From a virus: a DNA stretch of 32,806 nt. Location of the stretch: positions 1-32,806 of the IMG/VR virus record IMGVR_UViG_3300005529_000076; one strand, written 5' to 3'. Position 1 is the first letter of the stretch. Every line of letters begins with the position of its first letter. The notes beneath the pieces were generated by a model. That model made no database searches, was not told the DNA's origin, and saw only the letters and a program-made list of their open reading frames with translations. Made by a program: the position numbers and the translations under genes. Below, in pieces: positions 29,850-32,806 of the stretch.

Positions 29850-31124
29850 TCAGACGACCCCGATCCTCGGAAGCTCCAGCTTCTCGGCTTTCTTCAGCGG
29901 CTCGTCGTAGGCGACGCACATCAGCCCGAAGGCGTCGGCGCCATGCGAGGCCCAGTCGTGCTCCGGCCCCAGGCCAACGTCGCGCTGCTCGTCCTTGCGC
30001 TCGTGGTAGGCTCCCAGCGCGTCTCTGCCGGCTTCGGTCGGCTCGGCGTTGAACCAGATGCGCGGGAAAAGCCGCCGTGCGGCCTCGATCCGCATCATCG
30101 CGGCGCCCTTGCCCTGGTTCTTGATCACCGTCACGTCGAAGCCGGCGTCTCGCCAGTGATCCTCGTATCGCTTGCCGGTGACGTTGTTCTCGTTCACCCC
30201 GTCGTGAGGCAGGAAGACCAGCGCATCGCCGTGGCCGCGTTTCCGAAGCTCTGCAGCGTAGTAGCCAAGCACCTGGCCCTGGCCTTCGATGTAGTCGAGC
30301 ACCCGGATTTCGCGGTCCACGAACTGGACGATCCAGATCGCCATGGCGTCGGCCGAAGCGCCCGAGCCGCCGATGTCCATGAAGGCCCGCTTGCTGATCA
30401 TCGGATCGGCCGAGAGCCGGCAGATGCGTCCTTCGGCCTTCGCCTGGGCGAGCTGCTTGGCGAAGTAGGCGCCTTCGAAGACGGTGACGTAAGCCCCTTC
30501 CCAAATGTGCTCGTAGCGGTCGGGGTAGTGCTCCAGGTCGTGCTTGCGCTCGGCTTCGAGGACCTGGGGAAACCACGGGTTGTCGCGCCAATTGGCCTCG
30601 ATGACGACCGAGCCCTCAGGGGCGCCGTGCCTCAGAAAACGGTCGATGGCGTCGGTCTTGCGCCTCGGGTTCCAGCTCGCCCAAATCTCCGAGCCTTCCT
30701 TGCGGATGGTCGGGCGTAACAGCGTCAGGCTGCGCTCGGAGAGCGTCTGCGCCTCCTCGATCCAGGCGCGGTCGAAACCCTCCAGCGACTTGATCGACTC
30801 GGCCGTGTGATCCTGCATCCCTTGGAACAGCATCAGCCCGTCGCCGGGCGTTTCGATGCAGTCGTTGAAGATGCGGAACTCGCGGCTTCGTTCGAACTCC
30901 CTGATCTTGTCCTCGATCAACAACTTGGCCGATTGGGCCAGCGTCTTCTGAACCTCCCGGATGCAGACCGTCCGAAGGCTCTTGTGGTAGAGGCTGTCCT
31001 CCACCAGCGAGCCGGCGAAGAAATGCGACTTGCCCGAGCCACGGCCGCCATGCGCTCCCTTGTAGCGAGCCGGGGCGAGTAGAGGCTCGAAAACCTCAGC
31101 GGTCGGAATTTCCAGAACGGACAA
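29850..31124 (-). CDS. terL: Terminase large subunit, PBSX-type (424 aa)
   Basis: DNA-packaging motor and nuclease. The ATPase domain has Walker A GGRGSGKS (residues 26-33), Walker B with FDRAWIEEA (about 117-125) and the coupling motif SWNP (about 150-153). The nuclease domain has DIGGSGASADAMAI (Asp250, Asp259) and PHDGVN (Asp308), with a final HDWASHGADAFG (Asp397). Length is normal for the Terminase_3 family. Start at 31124 overlaps the TerS-like gene by 29 bp, so the two are coupled. Confidence 0.93.
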   Translation of the reverse strand: MSVLEIPTAEVFEPLLAPARYKGAHGGRGSGKSHFFAGSLVEDSLYHKSLRTVCIREVQKTLAQSAKLLIEDKIREFERSREFRIFNDCIETPGDGLMLFQGMQDHTAESIKSLEGFDRAWIEEAQTLSERSLTLLRPTIRKEGSEIWASWNPRRKTDAIDRFLRHGAPEGSVVIEANWRDNPWFPQVLEAERKHDLEHYPDRYEHIWEGAYVTVFEGAYFAKQLAQAKAEGRICRLSADPMISKRAFMDIGGSGASADAMAIWIVQFVDREIRVLDYIEGQGQVLGYYAAELRKRGHGDALVFLPHDGVNENNVTGKRYEDHWRDAGFDVTVIKNQGKGAAMMRIEAARRLFPRIWFNAEPTEAGRDALGAYHERKDEQRDVGLGPEHDWASHGADAFGLMCVAYDEPLKKAEKLELPRIGVV

Positions 31125-31386
31125 GCGTGCGCCTGATTTCGTGCAGGATCGGCGCGGCGTCTTGATCGCCGCCGATCAGCTGCGTGGGCTTTCCGTAAGC
31201 GCGATCGAGAAGCGAGTTGATCGCCGAGACGCGGGCCTGTTCGCTTTCCGCCTTGGTCGAGAGCCTGGCGAGTTCCTTCAACGCCGCCGGAGCGTACTGC
31301 TTGGCGATGTCTCTGACTTCAGCGGTCGCCTTGTTGGGCGTGCCCGGCTTGCGTCCTCCGGTTTTGGGCTGACCCTTTGCCGCCAT
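31096..31386 (-). CDS. Small terminase subunit-like protein (96 aa)
   Basis: Basic N-terminus GQPKTGGRKPGTPNKAT, a motif frequent in small proteins encoded directly before phage TerL, then helices AEVRDIAKQYAPAALKELARL and SEQARVSAINSLLDRAYGKP, ending AAPILHEIRRTLVRSGN. It would recognise the packaging site and help load TerL. No HTH is obvious, and it is shorter than many TerS proteins, so the role stays putative. It overlaps TerL. Confidence 0.7.
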   Translation of the reverse strand: MAAKGQPKTGGRKPGTPNKATAEVRDIAKQYAPAALKELARLSTKAESEQARVSAINSLLDRAYGKPTQLIGGDQDAAPILHEIRRTLVRSGNSDR

Positions 31387-31403
31387 GTCTAACCGGGTCT
31401 GAC

Positions 31404-31610
31404 TTAGACCGCCTCAAAGCCCGATTCGGCGAGCGCTTCGTTCATCGCGTATTGGTAGCGCCGGAATTCGGCTCTCTGGTCATCCAATTCCAGCCAACGC
31501 GCCCGGTCGGCATCGGTGGCGAAATCCAACCGCAGAGCGCCCTGGGCTGGCTTGACCCATATTTGAGGGAAGCCGGTTTCTTTCTCGGCGTCTTCCCTCA
31601 GAAGGCGCAT
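31404..31610 (-). CDS. Hypothetical head-region protein (68 aa)
   Basis: ATG at 31610 with GGAAGAG about nine bases upstream. Charged: RLLREDAEKETGFPQIWVKPAQGALRLDFATDADRARWLELDDQ, then an alpha helix (RRYQYAMNEALAESGF). The frame is open upstream, but Arg-rich and overlapping two genes. No recognised family. Confidence 0.65.
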   Translation of the reverse strand: MRLLREDAEKETGFPQIWVKPAQGALRLDFATDADRARWLELDDQRAEFRRYQYAMNEALAESGFEAV

Positions 31611-31630
31611 CTTCCGCGTCTCTTCCAAAC

Positions 31631-31849
31631 TCAGTACCGGTTGTGATGGCGCTTGCCGCCGGCTCTGAGACGAGCGCGGGCGACGGCCTTGATGTGGTCT
31701 TCCTCGCCTTCGGAGATGTTGCCGGCTTCTTCGGAGCGAGTGGCGCCGGAGATGGCGAGACGGGCGTGCTTCTTGTCCTCCACCGGGAAGGAGCGCTTCG
31801 GTCCAGCAAAGTCCTTGCCGGGGAGCTTGTTGCGGGTCGCGGCTTTCAT
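31631..31849 (-). CDS. Small conserved phage protein, DUF6582-like (72 aa)
   Basis: Motif LPGKDFAGPKRSFPVEDKKHARLAI, then SGATRSEEAGNISEGEEDHIKAVARARL. From memory, the FA.P.RSFPI.D..HARLAI pattern followed by a short helix is a conserved small family found in phage head or scaffold regions. Its ATG shares one base with the upstream stop. Function unknown. Confidence 0.75.
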   Translation of the reverse strand: MKAATRNKLPGKDFAGPKRSFPVEDKKHARLAISGATRSEEAGNISEGEEDHIKAVARARLRAGGKRHHNRY

Positions 31850-32037
31850 CAGGCGGCCTCGCGATCCGGCGTCGGCGCGAGGTAGAGCTTGCCTTGGAGA
31901 AAGGCCAGATACTGAGCGGCCACTTGAAGCACTGCACTCACATCGTAGCGGCCAGCATCATAGGGCGTCCCGAGCGGGCGACAGGCGTCCATCGCGTGCT
32001 GAAGCGCAATGGCGCGGAGTTCTTCGTTGCCTTCCAT
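31849..32037 (-). CDS. Hypothetical protein (62 aa)
   Basis: Helical: ELRAIALQHAMDACRPLG, then VSAVLQVAAQYLAFLQGKLYLAP. The ATG at 32037 is 8 bp after the stop of the 136-aa gene, with GAGTCGTC-type upstream bases only, so translation may be coupled. No known family. Confidence 0.65.
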   Translation of the reverse strand: MEGNEELRAIALQHAMDACRPLGTPYDAGRYDVSAVLQVAAQYLAFLQGKLYLAPTPDREAA

Positions 32038-32045
32038 GACGACTC

Positions 32046-32456
32046 CTACGGATTCGGCGCTGCGTAGTCGATTTCCACGATCACCGTCCCGGCGGGGTTC
32101 GTTCCGCCGTTGGCGGCAAGCTGGAAGAACATCGCTTGGCTAGCCGGCCAGCTCGACCAGTCGGCGGCCGCGACTTGCGTGAGCGCCGTAGCGGCATTGG
32201 CGGTCTTCACGTCAGTGTCTGCGACATATTGCTGACCAGCGGCCGCGCTGCCGCAGCGCAGATTGATGTTGGTCGGCGAGCCGCTGAAGGTGGCAGTCGT
32301 GTAGTATCGCATCACCGCGACGCGCGAGCCTTCGGGCGGCGTGAAGGACGAGTCGGACACCGTGGCGCCAGCGGCCATGGTCAGCGTGATGTGCTTGGAC
32401 GACTTCAGGCGCCCGCCGCCGCGGCGAGCCGTGATAAGTCCGTCAGCGGTCGCCAT
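32046..32456 (-). CDS. Beta-rich virion-like protein (136 aa)
   Basis: Strands ITLTMAAGATVSDSSFTPPEGSRVAVMRYYTTATF and AMFFQLAANGGTNPAGTVIVEIDYA, with a Gly/Ala-rich N-terminus. Resembles a small capsid-decoration or beta-sandwich protein. It lies upstream of the terminase genes, apart from the other structural genes. Start at 32456 has AGGAG seven bases upstream. Confidence 0.7.
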   Translation of the reverse strand: MATADGLITARRGGGRLKSSKHITLTMAAGATVSDSSFTPPEGSRVAVMRYYTTATFSGSPTNINLRCGSAAAGQQYVADTDVKTANAATALTQVAAADWSSWPASQAMFFQLAANGGTNPAGTVIVEIDYAAPNP

Positions 32457-32568
32457 TGGCGGCTCCTGGGATCGAGATCAGCGATGTGGAGAAATCCGGC
32501 CGGGCGTCAGGCGCACCACGCCGAATGACCGTTGATGCCGGTGTTCGATTTCTTTTGTCAAGCTTCAT
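32443..32568 (-). CDS. Short basic ORF overlapping its neighbours (41 aa)
   Basis: ATG at 32568 overlaps the TGA of the 72-aa gene (ATGA). It runs to TGA at 32443-32445, overlapping the next start by 14 bp. N-terminus basic (KLDKRNRTPASTVIRRGAPDARPDF). The overlap at both ends is what real genes in this operon show; coding-like composition is moderate. Function unknown. Confidence 0.55.
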   Translation of the reverse strand: MKLDKRNRTPASTVIRRGAPDARPDFSTSLISIPGAANGDR

Positions 32569-32783
32569 GTGCTGAGCCCGTAGTGACGCGCCAAAAGCCG
32601 GCAGGCGATGCGGAACTCAACCTCGTAGGCCGCCGCGTCCTGCTGGTTGCCTTGGGCCAGGTCGCGAAGCGTCGAGCCCTTGCCTGCCACCTCGTCCATT
32701 AGCCAGATCATCGAGCCGTCGCGAGCGAGGCCCTTGACCCTGGCGCCTTCGAGGTTTTCGCGGGCTCGGCGTAGAGCTTCCAT
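32565..32783 (-). CDS. Hypothetical protein, right-end gene (72 aa)
   Basis: Helical charged protein (EALRRARENLEGARVKGLARD, then EFRIACRLLARHYGL). The frame has an ATG at 32783, close to the window edge; a longer start further right cannot be excluded. Overlaps the next ORF by 4 bp. No known family. Confidence 0.6.
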   Translation of the reverse strand: MEALRRARENLEGARVKGLARDGSMIWLMDEVAGKGSTLRDLAQGNQQDAAAYEVEFRIACRLLARHYGLST

Positions 32784-32806
32784 CGCTTCGGCCCCGGTTC
32801 CACCCG

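Overview
The window looks like part of a temperate, short-tailed (podovirus-type) phage or prophage of a high-GC bacterium. Alphaproteobacterial is my best guess, from GC content, codon use and the look of the tRNA-Leu fragment; nothing in the window names the host. No replication gene, repressor or housekeeping gene was seen, so those phage modules must lie outside the window.

Left arm (1-8063, + strand). A tightly packed early operon runs from a truncated Ala/Arg/Asp-repeat protein through many small proteins to a recombination pair: an ERF-type single-strand annealing protein and a YqaJ/lambda-type exonuclease. It then passes through a conserved unknown, an HNH nuclease-like protein and two more small genes. 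Nearly every junction is a 4-base ATGA or GTGA overlap, so translation is probably coupled throughout. At least five small proteins carry CxxC zinc-ribbon signatures. A second transcription unit starts at a consensus promoter (TTGACA-16-TATAAT, 5879-5906) buried in a 62-bp nested dyad. It covers two unknown genes, an excisionase-like HTH protein and a tyrosine integrase. The integrase stop codon lies inside the 5' half of a tRNA-Leu(TAG) on the opposite strand (8051-8096), a candidate attachment site.

Junction (8100-8890). Two small + strand genes of unknown function are followed by a gene-poor convergence zone.

Right arm (8893-32783, almost entirely - strand, transcribed right to left). Listed in transcription order: small head-associated genes, a TerS-like protein, TerL, a 209-aa virion-like protein, portal, an 86-aa protein, scaffold, SU10/DUF5309-type major capsid protein, two small head proteins, two paralogous head-tail adaptors, tail and appendage proteins, a nozzle-like protein, ejection and internal virion proteins (one with a probable peptidoglycan-active domain), then lysis. 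The lysis cassette contains an M15-type endolysin, a 123-aa protein, a two-TM holin, two overlapping single-TM microproteins (31 and 34 aa) and an XhlA-like protein. One two-TM membrane gene (10430-10753) sits on the + strand inside this otherwise one-way operon.

Points most worth follow-up are the dyad promoter ahead of the integrase operon, the 5'-half tRNA att site, the coupled lysis microproteins with the antisense membrane gene, the 14-residue repeat protein, and two apparent frameshifts (6944-6948 and near 1085).
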